Shown in pieces: positions 1 through 6,333 of a DNA stretch of 6,401 nt. How positions within the stretch are numbered: the first letter of the stretch is position 1; each line of letters opens with the position of its first letter. The DNA is from Bordetella parapertussis (GTDB lineage: Bacteria; Pseudomonadota; Gammaproteobacteria; Burkholderiales; SG8-39): the NCBI GenBank assembly GCA_945906975.1, contig CAMDRY010000195.1, positions 1 to 6,401 on the forward strand. Reading direction: 5' to 3'. Made by a program: the position numbers and the translations under genes. The notes below the pieces were generated by a model. It was not told where the DNA came from, did no database searches, and worked only from the letters and a program-made list of their open reading frames with translations.

Positions 1-1
1 G

Positions 2-907
2 CAATACCATGAGGGCATCAAATCGCGCTTCCCTGGCATCGAGATCAATCTGGTCGATCATCACAGCAAGGTCGATCCGTTCATCGCCGAGGCCGATGTG
101 CTGGTCACCTTCGGGCCGATGATGGCTGACCATGTGCTGGAAAAGGCGCGCAAGCTCAAATGGATACAGGCGCTGGGATCCGGTGTGGATGGCATCACCG
201 ACCGCCCATCGCTGCGTGGTGACGTCCTTGTCACCAATTTGCACGGCATTCACGGCGCGCCGGTTTCAGAGGCGGCGCTCGCCGCCATGCTCAGCCTCGG
301 GCGCGGCCTCGCGCGCAACCTGCGCAACCAGCAGCAGCGCAAATGGGAGCGCTTCCCGGCCAGCCTGGTCAAGGGCAAGACCGTGGTCATTTACGGCGTC
401 GGCACCATAGCCGCGGAGCTCGCGCCAAAGTGCAAGGCCTTCGGCATGCGTGTACTTGGCATCAGTTCCACCGTGCGGGAACTTCCCGGCTTTGACCGTA
501 TCCTGCCGCGCAGCGAACTTGTCGCAGCGGCCAGCGAGGCCGATTACCTGGTCTTGCTCACACCCTATTCGGAGGCCACGCGGGGCAGCGTCGGCGGCAA
601 CGTGTTTGCCGCAATGAAACCGACCGGCCATCTGGTCAATCTCGCCCGTGGCGGCGTGGTGGACGAAGAGGCCTTGATGGCCGCGCTCACGACCCGTCGC
701 ATCGCCGGGGCCGCGCTCGATGTATTCAGCGAAGAACCACTACCGGAGAGCCACCCGCTGTGGGCCATGGACAACGTGCTCATCACGCCGCATCAGGGTG
801 GCTTTTACGATGAGTACGTCAACGAGGCATTGCCGGTGATAGAGCACAACCTGCGCAAGTTTCTCGCCGGCGACACGGACGGCATGATCAATCTGGTCAG
901 GCGCTGA
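2..907 (+). CDS. D-2-hydroxyacid dehydrogenase, NAD(P)-dependent (5' end outside the window)
   Basis: The reading frame is already open at base 2, so the true start lies upstream. 301 residues are visible, and the family is usually 310-330 residues, so only a short N-terminus is missing. In visible numbering, a Rossmann dinucleotide motif GVGTIA lies at 132-137, the usual last Gly being Ala. The family signature around NLARGGVVDE carries the catalytic Arg at 216. DVFSEEPLP supplies the catalytic Glu at 245 and TPHQGG the catalytic His at 264, so the active-site triad is complete. The stretch after the second Rossmann strand (GISSTVRE) has no acidic residue, which hints at NADP rather than NAD. 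Family members reduce 2-oxoacids to D-2-hydroxyacids, or the reverse, in the cytoplasm. The substrate is unknown. The M24 gene follows after 31 nt, so the two are probably cotranscribed. Family assignment is firm; the specific reaction is not. Confidence 0.93.
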   Translation, partial: QYHEGIKSRFPGIEINLVDHHSKVDPFIAEADVLVTFGPMMADHVLEKARKLKWIQALGSGVDGITDRPSLRGDVLVTNLHGIHGAPVSEAALAAMLSLGRGLARNLRNQQQRKWERFPASLVKGKTVVIYGVGTIAAELAPKCKAFGMRVLGISSTVRELPGFDRILPRSELVAAASEADYLVLLTPYSEATRGSVGGNVFAAMKPTGHLVNLARGGVVDEEALMAALTTRRIAGAALDVFSEEPLPESHPLWAMDNVLITPHQGGFYDEYVNEALPVIEHNLRKFLAGDTDGMINLVRR

Positions 908-938
908 GCGCGCCGCACCCCAAGCCCTAGGAATCCAC

Positions 939-2141
939 ATGGCAAGCCAAGACGAGCGCATCAACGCGCCCATTTCCACGACAGAACTGGAGCGGCGCTG
1001 GGCGGCAGTGCGCGCCGCCATGGCCGAGCACAAGATCGATGCCCTGCTGATGCAGGCCAACAACGATTTTATGGGCGGCTACGTCAAATATTTCACCGAC
1101 CTGCCCGCCACCAACGGCTATCCGGTGACAGTGGTGTTTCCGCGCGAGGATCGCATGACGGTGGTCGGCCAGGGCGCCTTCGGCATGGAACAGGCGTTCC
1201 CCCCCGAGGGGAACGCGCTGCGCCGCGGTGTCGCGCGCTTTCTGGGCACACCCAGCTACGCCGCGGCGCATTACACCGCCGGCTACGACGCGGAGCTCGC
1301 CCTGACCGCACTGGCGCCCCATGCGAACGGCACCATAGGCCTGCTCGGCACGGCGGCGATGTCGCATGCGCTTGTCGACACCCTCAAGCGCGGCAAAATG
1401 GCCAACGCGAAATTCATTGACGCTTCCAACCTTGTGGATGCCATCAAGGCGGTAAAAAGCGACGAGGAAATCACTTTCATGCGCCGCGCCGCGGCGATGC
1501 AGGACGCCTGCATGGAAGCGGTGTTCGCCGGCATACGCCCGGGCATGCGCGACATCGAGGCTGCGGCCATCGCCGAACAAACCGGCCACCACTTTGGCAG
1601 TGAACAGGGCTTGTTCATGTGCGCCTCCGGTCCGGTCGGTACGGTGCCGGTGTTCGCCAACCGGCATTTGCAAAATCGCGTGATCCAGGCGGGCGACCAG
1701 TTCACCCTGCTCATAGAGAACAACGGCCCCGGTGGTTTTTACACCGAGATCGGCCGCACCTGCGTGCTGGGCAAGGCATCACAGGAAATGAAGGACGAGT
1801 TCGACTTTGTAATCGAGGCACAGCAATTCACCACCAGCCTGCTCAAACCCGGTGCGGCCTGCAAGGACATCTGGCAGGCCTACAACCAGTACATGCGCGA
1901 GCACGGCCGTCCGGAGGAAAAACGCCTGCACTGCCACGGCCAGGGTTACGACATGGTGGAGCGCCCGCTGGTGCGTTTTGACGAAACCATGCCCCTGGGT
2001 GAAAACATGGTGCTGTCGGCCCACCCGACCTATGTGACCGAGCGCACCTACAGCTGGTGCTGCGACAACTTCCTGGTCGGCAAGACCTGCGTCACCGAAC
2101 GCCTGCACAAGTTTCCGCAAAAAATCTTCGAGCTGGGCTGA
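939..2141 (+). CDS. M24 (creatinase/Xaa-Pro peptidase fold) family protein with atypical metal site
   Basis: This 400-residue protein has the two-part M24 layout: a creatinase-type N-terminal domain (about 17-165) and a pita-bread C-terminal domain (about 172-395). The ATG at 939 is supported by AGGA at 929-932, 6 nt upstream. The order of family landmarks is kept: GDQFTLLIE (252-260), TEIGRT (269-274), the His-Gly motif CHGQG (332-336, H333), and LSAHPTY (359-365). The five ligands of canonical M24 metallopeptidases (Asp, Asp, His, Glu, Glu) are mostly not: the first Asp falls at L258-E260, the second at E270, the EP glutamate is H362 and the final glutamate aligns with C375 (CCDNF). It may therefore be a metal-free creatinase-like hydrolase or lyase, or bind metal differently; calling it a peptidase would be unsafe. 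The dehydrogenase gene lies directly upstream, which suggests a shared small-molecule pathway. The fold call is strong; the reaction is unknown. Confidence 0.88.
   Translation: MASQDERINAPISTTELERRWAAVRAAMAEHKIDALLMQANNDFMGGYVKYFTDLPATNGYPVTVVFPREDRMTVVGQGAFGMEQAFPPEGNALRRGVARFLGTPSYAAAHYTAGYDAELALTALAPHANGTIGLLGTAAMSHALVDTLKRGKMANAKFIDASNLVDAIKAVKSDEEITFMRRAAAMQDACMEAVFAGIRPGMRDIEAAAIAEQTGHHFGSEQGLFMCASGPVGTVPVFANRHLQNRVIQAGDQFTLLIENNGPGGFYTEIGRTCVLGKASQEMKDEFDFVIEAQQFTTSLLKPGAACKDIWQAYNQYMREHGRPEEKRLHCHGQGYDMVERPLVRFDETMPLGENMVLSAHPTYVTERTYSWCCDNFLVGKTCVTERLHKFPQKIFELG
1194..1216. other. Intragenic GC-rich hairpin in the M24 gene
   Basis: Arms GCGTTCCCC (1194-1202) and GGGGAACGC (1208-1216) are perfect complements, with a 5-nt loop. 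There is no T-run after it, so it is not an intrinsic terminator. It lies inside the coding region (residues around Q85-N92) and may be only a product of codon use. Confidence 0.4.
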
Positions 2142-2149
2142 TATTTAAT

Positions 2150-2184
2150 GTCTAAGGTCTAAGGTCTAAGGTCTGAGGTTTGAA
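2150..2184 (+). repeat. Heptamer tandem repeat, GTCTAAG x3 plus degenerate copies
   Basis: Three exact GTCTAAG units (2150-2156, 2157-2163, 2164-2170) are followed by GTCTGAG (2171-2177) and a degenerate GTTTGAA (2178-2184). The array fills most of the gap between the M24 stop and the tetR start. Its end merges into a short dyad, GGTTT-G-AAACC (2177-2187), which could be part of a regulator site, but that is weak. Units are far too short for CRISPR. A similar heptamer array lies in front of the minus-strand operon (6252-6272). Confidence 0.85.
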
Positions 2185-2209
2185 ACCAGCCCGCACATCC
2201 CGATCCGCG

Positions 2210-2857
2210 ATGCAATACGCAAGGCCAGAACCGGGTCGGCGCGAGCAGAATAAACTCGACAAGGCGGAGCGCATACGCGCGGCGGCGAGCGGCCTGTTCA
2301 AGACCCACGGCTATGGCCCGGCGACGCTGCGGCAGATCGCGCGACACGCCCATGTCGGGCTTGGCACGCTGTTCAATTACGCCGAAGACAAACGCGACCT
2401 CATTTTCATGATTTTCAACGAGGAACTCGGGGCCCTCACCGACGAGGCGCTCGCCGCCGCCAGCAAAGGCGATATCGTCACGCGCCTGCTTGCAATTTAC
2501 CGGCGTCATTATGAATATTTCGGTGCGAGGCCCGAGCTTTCCCGAATCCTGCTGCAGGAACTGACGTTTTATTCTTCCGGCAAACAGTCGGAAGCCTTCC
2601 TGCAGACACGACGCCGCCTGATCGCCGGCTTGGAAAACATTGTCCTGCAGGCGCAACGCTGCGGCGAAATAACCGACGCTGAAGACGCCAGCTTCATCGC
2701 GCGCAACCTGTTCTTTGTTTATTCTGCCGCGATACGCTGGTGGATCTCAAATCCGCGGCCGAACGTCAGGACGGGACTGGACGAATTGCGTCGGGTGATA
2801 GCCTTACAAATCAACGGGCTCACCCCGGCCAAGAGCAAAAGAAAACGGCGGGGCTGA
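2210..2857 (+). CDS. TetR/AcrR-family transcriptional regulator
   Basis: This 215-residue cytoplasmic DNA-binding repressor has the typical TetR length. The N-terminal helix-turn-helix spans about residues 17-66: KAERIRAAASGLFKTHGYG, then TLRQIARHAHVGLGTLFNY, then the KRDLI segment that closes the domain. The C-terminal part is helical and variable, as expected of the ligand-binding and dimer domain, and ends in a basic tail (KSKRKRRG) encoded partly by a terminator stem. The ATG at 2210 is preferred to an in-frame TTG at 2180, because the GAGG ahead of that TTG is only 1 nt away. Neither start has a well-placed Shine-Dalgarno, so the N-terminus is uncertain by about 10 residues. The gene follows the M24 gene by 68 nt and faces the SDR-ligase-amidohydrolase operon. 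It probably controls one or both blocks in response to a pathway acid or its CoA ester, which is an inference from position. Confidence 0.92.
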   Translation: MQYARPEPGRREQNKLDKAERIRAAASGLFKTHGYGPATLRQIARHAHVGLGTLFNYAEDKRDLIFMIFNEELGALTDEALAAASKGDIVTRLLAIYRRHYEYFGARPELSRILLQELTFYSSGKQSEAFLQTRRRLIAGLENIVLQAQRCGEITDAEDASFIARNLFFVYSAAIRWWISNPRPNVRTGLDELRRVIALQINGLTPAKSKRKRRG

Positions 2858-2868
2858 GCCGCCGTTTT
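2842..2868. terminator. Bidirectional intrinsic terminator between convergent genes
   Basis: AAAACGGCGG (2842-2851) and CCGCCGTTTT (2859-2868) form a perfect 10-bp stem with a 7-nt loop. Read on the plus strand the stem ends in TTTTAT. Read on the minus strand it ends in TTTTCTTTTG, a better U-tract, so it should serve the amidohydrolase operon at least as well as tetR. The tetR stop codon (2855-2857) lies in the loop, and the amidohydrolase stop is 25 nt past the right arm. Confidence 0.85.
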
Positions 2869-2893
2869 ATCCGTCCCTCACGGCGGACGCGGA

Positions 2894-3736
2894 CTATAGG
2901 CCCAGCACGCGTTCGGCATTACCGTGCATGATTTTCTCCATCACCTCGTCCTTGTAGCCAAGCTCACCCCATTCGCGCAGGATGCGCTCGTAGGGCATGC
3001 TCGGGTAGTCGCTACCGAACATGATCTTATCCTGCAGCCTGGCGCGCATGTCGACCTTGAGATTGCCGGGGAAGTACTTGGGAGCCCAACCGGACATTTC
3101 CCAGTAGACATTGCCCTTGTGCAGCGCCACAGCCGTGGTCTCGTCCACCCAGGGCCAGCCCGGATGGGCCATGATGATTTTCAGGTTTGGAAAATCCGCC
3201 GCGAGATCGTCAATGGCCGAGGGATGGGCATGGCGAATGCGCGCGCCCATGCCACCGGGCATGCCGGCGCCCATGCCGGTGGTGCCCACATCGATCATCA
3301 CCGCCGCGCCCATGGCGTTGATTTCCTCGAACAGCGGGTAGTAGCGGGTGTCGTTGACGGCAAAGTGCTGCATGATCGGGTGAAAGTGAAAGCCGATGAA
3401 GCCCAACTCCTTCACCGCCTTGCGCGCCTGCACAATGGCGATCTCGCCCTTGGCCGGCTCCACCGAACCCCAGGCCTGGATGATGCGCTTGGGGTGGCGT
3501 TTCCACATCGCATGCACGTATTCATTGGTGCAGGGCGCGGTCGCCACGGTGGTTTCCAGATCCAGCGCCACCAGCAATGCCTCGACACCCGCGCCAGCGA
3601 ACTCCTTTAGCACGTCCTCTTCGGTTTTCGGCGCCCAGGTGCGATTCCAATACTTGGCCAGCGCATCGACGTAAGGCCCTTGTGCGCTGATCCACTCCTG
3701 GGTGCCCGGATAGCAGTGCAAGTCGATGATTCTCAT
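2894..3736 (-). CDS. Amidohydrolase-2 (ACMSD-like) family metal-dependent hydrolase or decarboxylase
   Basis: This 280-residue TIM-barrel protein resembles the amidohydrolase-2 family, which includes ACMSD and gamma-resorcylate decarboxylase: cytoplasmic enzymes that hydrolyse or decarboxylate cyclic and aromatic acids. Landmarks in order are the N-terminal MRIIDLHCYP (D5, H7), GFHFHP (H117, H119), a Gly-rich loop GTTGMGAGMPGG (151-162), IMAHPGWPW (H191) and FGSDYP (D243). H191 and D243 match the conserved catalytic His and metal Asp. The HxH motif instead reads H7-C-Y9, and the usual strand-end His before GTTG is D149 (MIDVG), so the metal site is atypical. The ATG start overlaps the ligase stop (ATGA) and has GGAG 5 nt upstream, within the ligase 3' end, so translation is probably coupled. 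It is the last gene of the operon. The family is clear; whether it hydrolyses or decarboxylates, and on what, is not. Confidence 0.9.
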   Translation of the reverse strand: MRIIDLHCYPGTQEWISAQGPYVDALAKYWNRTWAPKTEEDVLKEFAGAGVEALLVALDLETTVATAPCTNEYVHAMWKRHPKRIIQAWGSVEPAKGEIAIVQARKAVKELGFIGFHFHPIMQHFAVNDTRYYPLFEEINAMGAAVMIDVGTTGMGAGMPGGMGARIRHAHPSAIDDLAADFPNLKIIMAHPGWPWVDETTAVALHKGNVYWEMSGWAPKYFPGNLKVDMRARLQDKIMFGSDYPSMPYERILREWGELGYKDEVMEKIMHGNAERVLGL

Positions 3737-5379
3737 TTTTTCTCCGATTCGAGCTTTTTGGTCACCATTTCGACCAAGGACTTTTTCGACACCTTGCCGA
3801 AGGTGGACAAGGGGAATTCACTCATTAGTTCCAGCCGCTCGGGCAGCTTGAAGCGCGCGATTTCCTTGGTCACCAGAAAATCCACCAACTCCTTCAGCGC
3901 CAGCGTCTTGCCGGCGCGCGGGATGACACAGGCGCAGGTCTTCTCACCCATGGCAGGGTCCGGCATGGCGACACAGGCGACGTTTTGCACCGCGGGGTGC
4001 ATCAGGATCAGATTCTCGATTTCCTCGGCGCTGATTTTTTCGCCGCCACGGTTGATGAGATCCTTCTTGCGTCCCTCGACCACGTAATTGCCCGAAGGGT
4101 GCAGGCGCATCAGATCGCCGGAGCAGTAAAAGCCGTCCGGCGTGAACTGCTTGGCGTTATATTCGGGCACGCTCAAATAGCCGCGCAGCGTATAGGCGCC
4201 GCGGCAGATCAACTCGCCCACTTCGCCCGGCGCGACTTCACGCCCGTCGTCGTCGACAAGACGCACTTCGTCGTCTTCGCAAATCGGCCGACCGCAGGTT
4301 TCAAGCATCACCTCATCCGGATCACCCTCGCGCACGAAAAACAGCATGCCCTCGGACATGCCGAAATTCTCCTGCACCCAGACGCTCGGGATGAGCTGCT
4401 TGGTGCGGATGCGCACCTCAGGCTGCATGCGCTGCCCGCCGCTTTGGATGACCTTGAGCGAGGACAGGTCGTACTTGCCTATTTCCGGGCTGTTGATCAG
4501 GCGTATCAGCAGCGCCGGCACCACCTTGATATGCGTGACGCGCTGCTTCTGGATGATGGCAAAGATTTCTTCCGGCCTGGCGCTGGCGGCCACAACCACC
4601 TTGCCGCCATTAAAGGCATAACCCTGGATACCGGGGCACGCCAGCGCCAGATTGTGGGCGATCGGGATCACCAGCAGCAACACCGAATCGCCGCTTACGC
4701 AGCAAACCGGCGCGGCCTTTTTTGAGTTGTAGGCATAATCATTGTGACTGCGCGGAATCAGCTTGGGCACACCGGTGGTGCCGCCGGAAAGCTGGTAGAT
4801 GCACGGGTCGGTCGGATCGAGTTTTATCTTGTCCAGCTCCGCCGCCGCTGATTTCGGCGCGCGTTCTATCAAATCGCTGAGGGAATGCTCTCCCGGGCCG
4901 GCCTTGCCCAGCACGATGGCGAACCTCATGCCGGGCGATTCTTGCTGCACGCGCTTGATCATCGGGCCGAACTGGAAGTCGCCCTGCGATTCCGGATAAA
5001 CGCAGGTCGTGGCCGCAGCGATGCGCACAAACTGGCTGACCTCGGTGTAACGGTGCGTCGCCAGCGCGGCAATCGGGATCGCGCCGATTTTTTGCAGCGC
5101 AAAATAAAGGATCACGAACTCGGCCACGTTGGGCAGGGTCAGCACCACCGGGTCCAAAGGACGCAGCCCCAGGTCCAGCAGGTTGAGCGCGAGGCGCTCG
5201 CTCAGACGATCGACATCGGCGTAGGTGTACTCGCGCCCGCCATCGACGACAAACACGCGCGGTGCAAATTTCTTGAAGACATCGGCGAATTCATCGCGCA
5301 GGCTGCGGTCCTGCCAATAACCCTTGGCGCGGTAGCGTGCGGCAAACTCCGGGGGAAAGGGTACGACTCCTTCTATCAT
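3733..5379 (-). CDS. EntE-like aryl-acid AMP ligase, predicted salicylate type
   Basis: This 548-residue adenylate-forming enzyme activates an aryl acid with ATP to an acyl-AMP, then passes it to a thiol (CoA or a carrier protein). It matches the 2,3-dihydroxybenzoate-AMP ligase family (EntE, 536 residues) from end to end, including the family start EFAARYRAKGYWQD (11-24). Motifs: A3 phosphate loop SGGTTGVPK (198-206), A5 NFGMSEG (338-344), A7 YCSGD (418-422), the hinge region GRKKDLINRGGEKIS (436-450), and the A10 catalytic lysine K529 in STFGKV. Pocket residues H242 and N243 are kept. The position that is Ser in dihydroxybenzoate enzymes is C248, as in salicylate enzymes, so salicylate or a similar 2-substituted benzoate is the best guess. 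SD GGGGAGGA (5387-5394) lies 7 nt before the ATG. The SDR gene ends 18 nt upstream and the amidohydrolase overlaps by 4 nt. No carrier-protein gene is visible. Confidence 0.93.
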   Translation of the reverse strand: MIEGVVPFPPEFAARYRAKGYWQDRSLRDEFADVFKKFAPRVFVVDGGREYTYADVDRLSERLALNLLDLGLRPLDPVVLTLPNVAEFVILYFALQKIGAIPIAALATHRYTEVSQFVRIAAATTCVYPESQGDFQFGPMIKRVQQESPGMRFAIVLGKAGPGEHSLSDLIERAPKSAAAELDKIKLDPTDPCIYQLSGGTTGVPKLIPRSHNDYAYNSKKAAPVCCVSGDSVLLLVIPIAHNLALACPGIQGYAFNGGKVVVAASARPEEIFAIIQKQRVTHIKVVPALLIRLINSPEIGKYDLSSLKVIQSGGQRMQPEVRIRTKQLIPSVWVQENFGMSEGMLFFVREGDPDEVMLETCGRPICEDDEVRLVDDDGREVAPGEVGELICRGAYTLRGYLSVPEYNAKQFTPDGFYCSGDLMRLHPSGNYVVEGRKKDLINRGGEKISAEEIENLILMHPAVQNVACVAMPDPAMGEKTCACVIPRAGKTLALKELVDFLVTKEIARFKLPERLELMSEFPLSTFGKVSKKSLVEMVTKKLESEKK

Positions 5380-5397
5380 CGCGACATCCTCCCCGGT

Positions 5398-6162
5398 TCA
5401 GGTTGAAGCGGTGAAGCCGCCGTCGATGACGACGATTTCACCAGTAACAAACCGATTGCCGTTGATCAGGCTCATCATCGACTCGGCCACGTCGTCCGCA
5501 GTGACGCAGCGCTTGAGCGGCGTGGCTTTGGCGCGCTTGCCCATGAGATCTTCGTATTTGTCCTTCAGCATGCGCTGCATCCAGTCACCCTCCATCCAGC
5601 CCGGGGCGACGGCATTGACGCGAATCTCCGGGCCGAGATTCCAGGCGAGGGTCTTGGTCATATTGACAACCGCCGCCTTGCTCGCCGCGTAAGGCAAGGG
5701 TTGCGGGCCGGGCCGCAGGCCGACGATGCTGGCGGTATTGATGATGCAGGGCTTGTCGCCCTTCTTCAGTAGCGGCACCGAAGCACGCGTCACCTGGAAC
5801 AGGCCGCGCACGTTGACATTGAACACGCGGTCCCAATCGTCGAGGTCCAGGCTTTCAAGATCCTTGGGTTTCCATGGCGCCGTGGTTCCGGCATTGTTAA
5901 TGAGCACCTCGAGCTTGCCGAAGGTCTCTTCGACTTTTGCCAGCATAGCGCGCACGCCAGCTTCGTCGCTGACGTCGCACTTGAGCAGCAATGTCCTGGC
6001 GCCGAGCTTTTCCGCCGCGACAGCCGTGGCCTTCGCCGCCGCCTCGCTGGAACTATAGTTGATCGCCACGTCGTAACCTGCCGCCGCGAGTGCGAGCACC
6101 GCACTCTTGCCGATGCCACTCGCACCGCCCGTCACCAATGCCGCTTTTCGGACTACTGCCAT
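5398..6162 (-). CDS. Short-chain dehydrogenase/reductase (SDR), FabG-like
   Basis: This 254-residue classical SDR oxidises or reduces a hydroxyl/keto group with NAD(P) in the cytoplasm. From the chosen start: cofactor motif TGGASGIG (11-18), CDV with D63, NNAG (89-92), catalytic N117 in NVNVRG, S145, and YxxxK as Y158/K162, followed by the family PGWMEG segment and the C-terminal VIDGG. All four catalytic residues are present. K19 just after the cofactor motif and NYSSS after strand 2 favour NADP. The ATG at 6162 is preferred to an in-frame GTG at 6213 because GAGGA (6167-6171) sits 4 nt before it and family homology begins at AALVTGG. It is the first gene of the minus-strand operon, ahead of the aryl-acid ligase. 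It could act on a hydroxyacyl intermediate; EntA-like function is not supported by its sequence. The substrate is unknown. Confidence 0.94.
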   Translation of the reverse strand: MAVVRKAALVTGGASGIGKSAVLALAAAGYDVAINYSSSEAAAKATAVAAEKLGARTLLLKCDVSDEAGVRAMLAKVEETFGKLEVLINNAGTTAPWKPKDLESLDLDDWDRVFNVNVRGLFQVTRASVPLLKKGDKPCIINTASIVGLRPGPQPLPYAASKAAVVNMTKTLAWNLGPEIRVNAVAPGWMEGDWMQRMLKDKYEDLMGKRAKATPLKRCVTADDVAESMMSLINGNRFVTGEIVVIDGGFTAST

Positions 6163-6166
6163 GAAT

Positions 6167-6171
6167 TCCTC
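6167..6171 (-). promoter_or_regulatory. Ribosome binding site that fixes the SDR start
   Basis: GAGGA read on the minus strand, with a 4-nt spacer to the ATG at 6162. The alternative GTG start at 6213 has no comparable signal, so this site decides the start. Confidence 0.7.
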
Positions 6172-6227
6172 ACTCGGTTGTTTGTCGCAGAATATTCGAG
6201 CCTCAGCGCGCACGCCGCATTGACAGT

Positions 6228-6272
6228 GCCATTGCCATTGCCATTTTCATAGACCATTGACCATTGACCATT
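6228..6272 (-). repeat. Short tandem repeats in the SDR operon leader: AATGGTC x3 and AATGGC x3
   Basis: On the minus strand, three exact AATGGTC units (6272-6252) are followed by a 6-nt spacer and three AATGGC units (6245-6228). The hexamer is the heptamer without its T, so the two blocks probably share an origin by slippage or duplication. The array sits in the presumed 5' leader, 66 nt or more ahead of the SDR ATG. A 22-codon ATG-rich open frame runs through it (6271-6203). Confidence 0.85.
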
Positions 6273-6333
6273 AACCAAGGCAGCGCATTCCACCAAGGTC
6301 GATCAGGCATGCAATCTGGAAATGCGGGAAGCC

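Noticed and set aside
927..1673. Minus-strand open frame opposite the M24 gene
   Set aside because: It is a shadow of the M24 coding frame, with no recognisable family.
2180..2857. Longer tetR starting at TTG 2180
   Set aside because: The GAGG ahead is only 1 nt from the TTG, the added residues overlap the repeat tail, and the ATG at 2210 gives a normal TetR N-terminus. Not fully excluded.
2924..3610. Plus-strand open frame opposite the amidohydrolase gene
   Set aside because: It is a shadow frame; the amidohydrolase on the other strand has family motifs along its whole length.
3985..4725. Long plus-strand open frame opposite the ligase gene
   Set aside because: It is antisense to a full-length ligase with all motifs intact. 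Its His/Arg/Ala-rich translation is typical of an opposite-strand frame in GC-rich DNA and shows no recognisable domain.
3733..6162. Siderophore (enterobactin-like) entE-entA operon
   Set aside because: The SDR is FabG-like rather than EntA-like, the ligase pocket has Cys at the 3-hydroxyl position, and no isochorismatase, carrier protein or NRPS is present in the window.
5398..6213. SDR starting at GTG 6213
   Set aside because: The extra 17 residues have no SDR similarity, and a good Shine-Dalgarno sits before the ATG at 6162.
2150..6272. CRISPR or mobile-element origin of the short repeats
   Set aside because: Units are 6-7 nt with no unique spacers, and there is no transposase, terminal repeat or target duplication.
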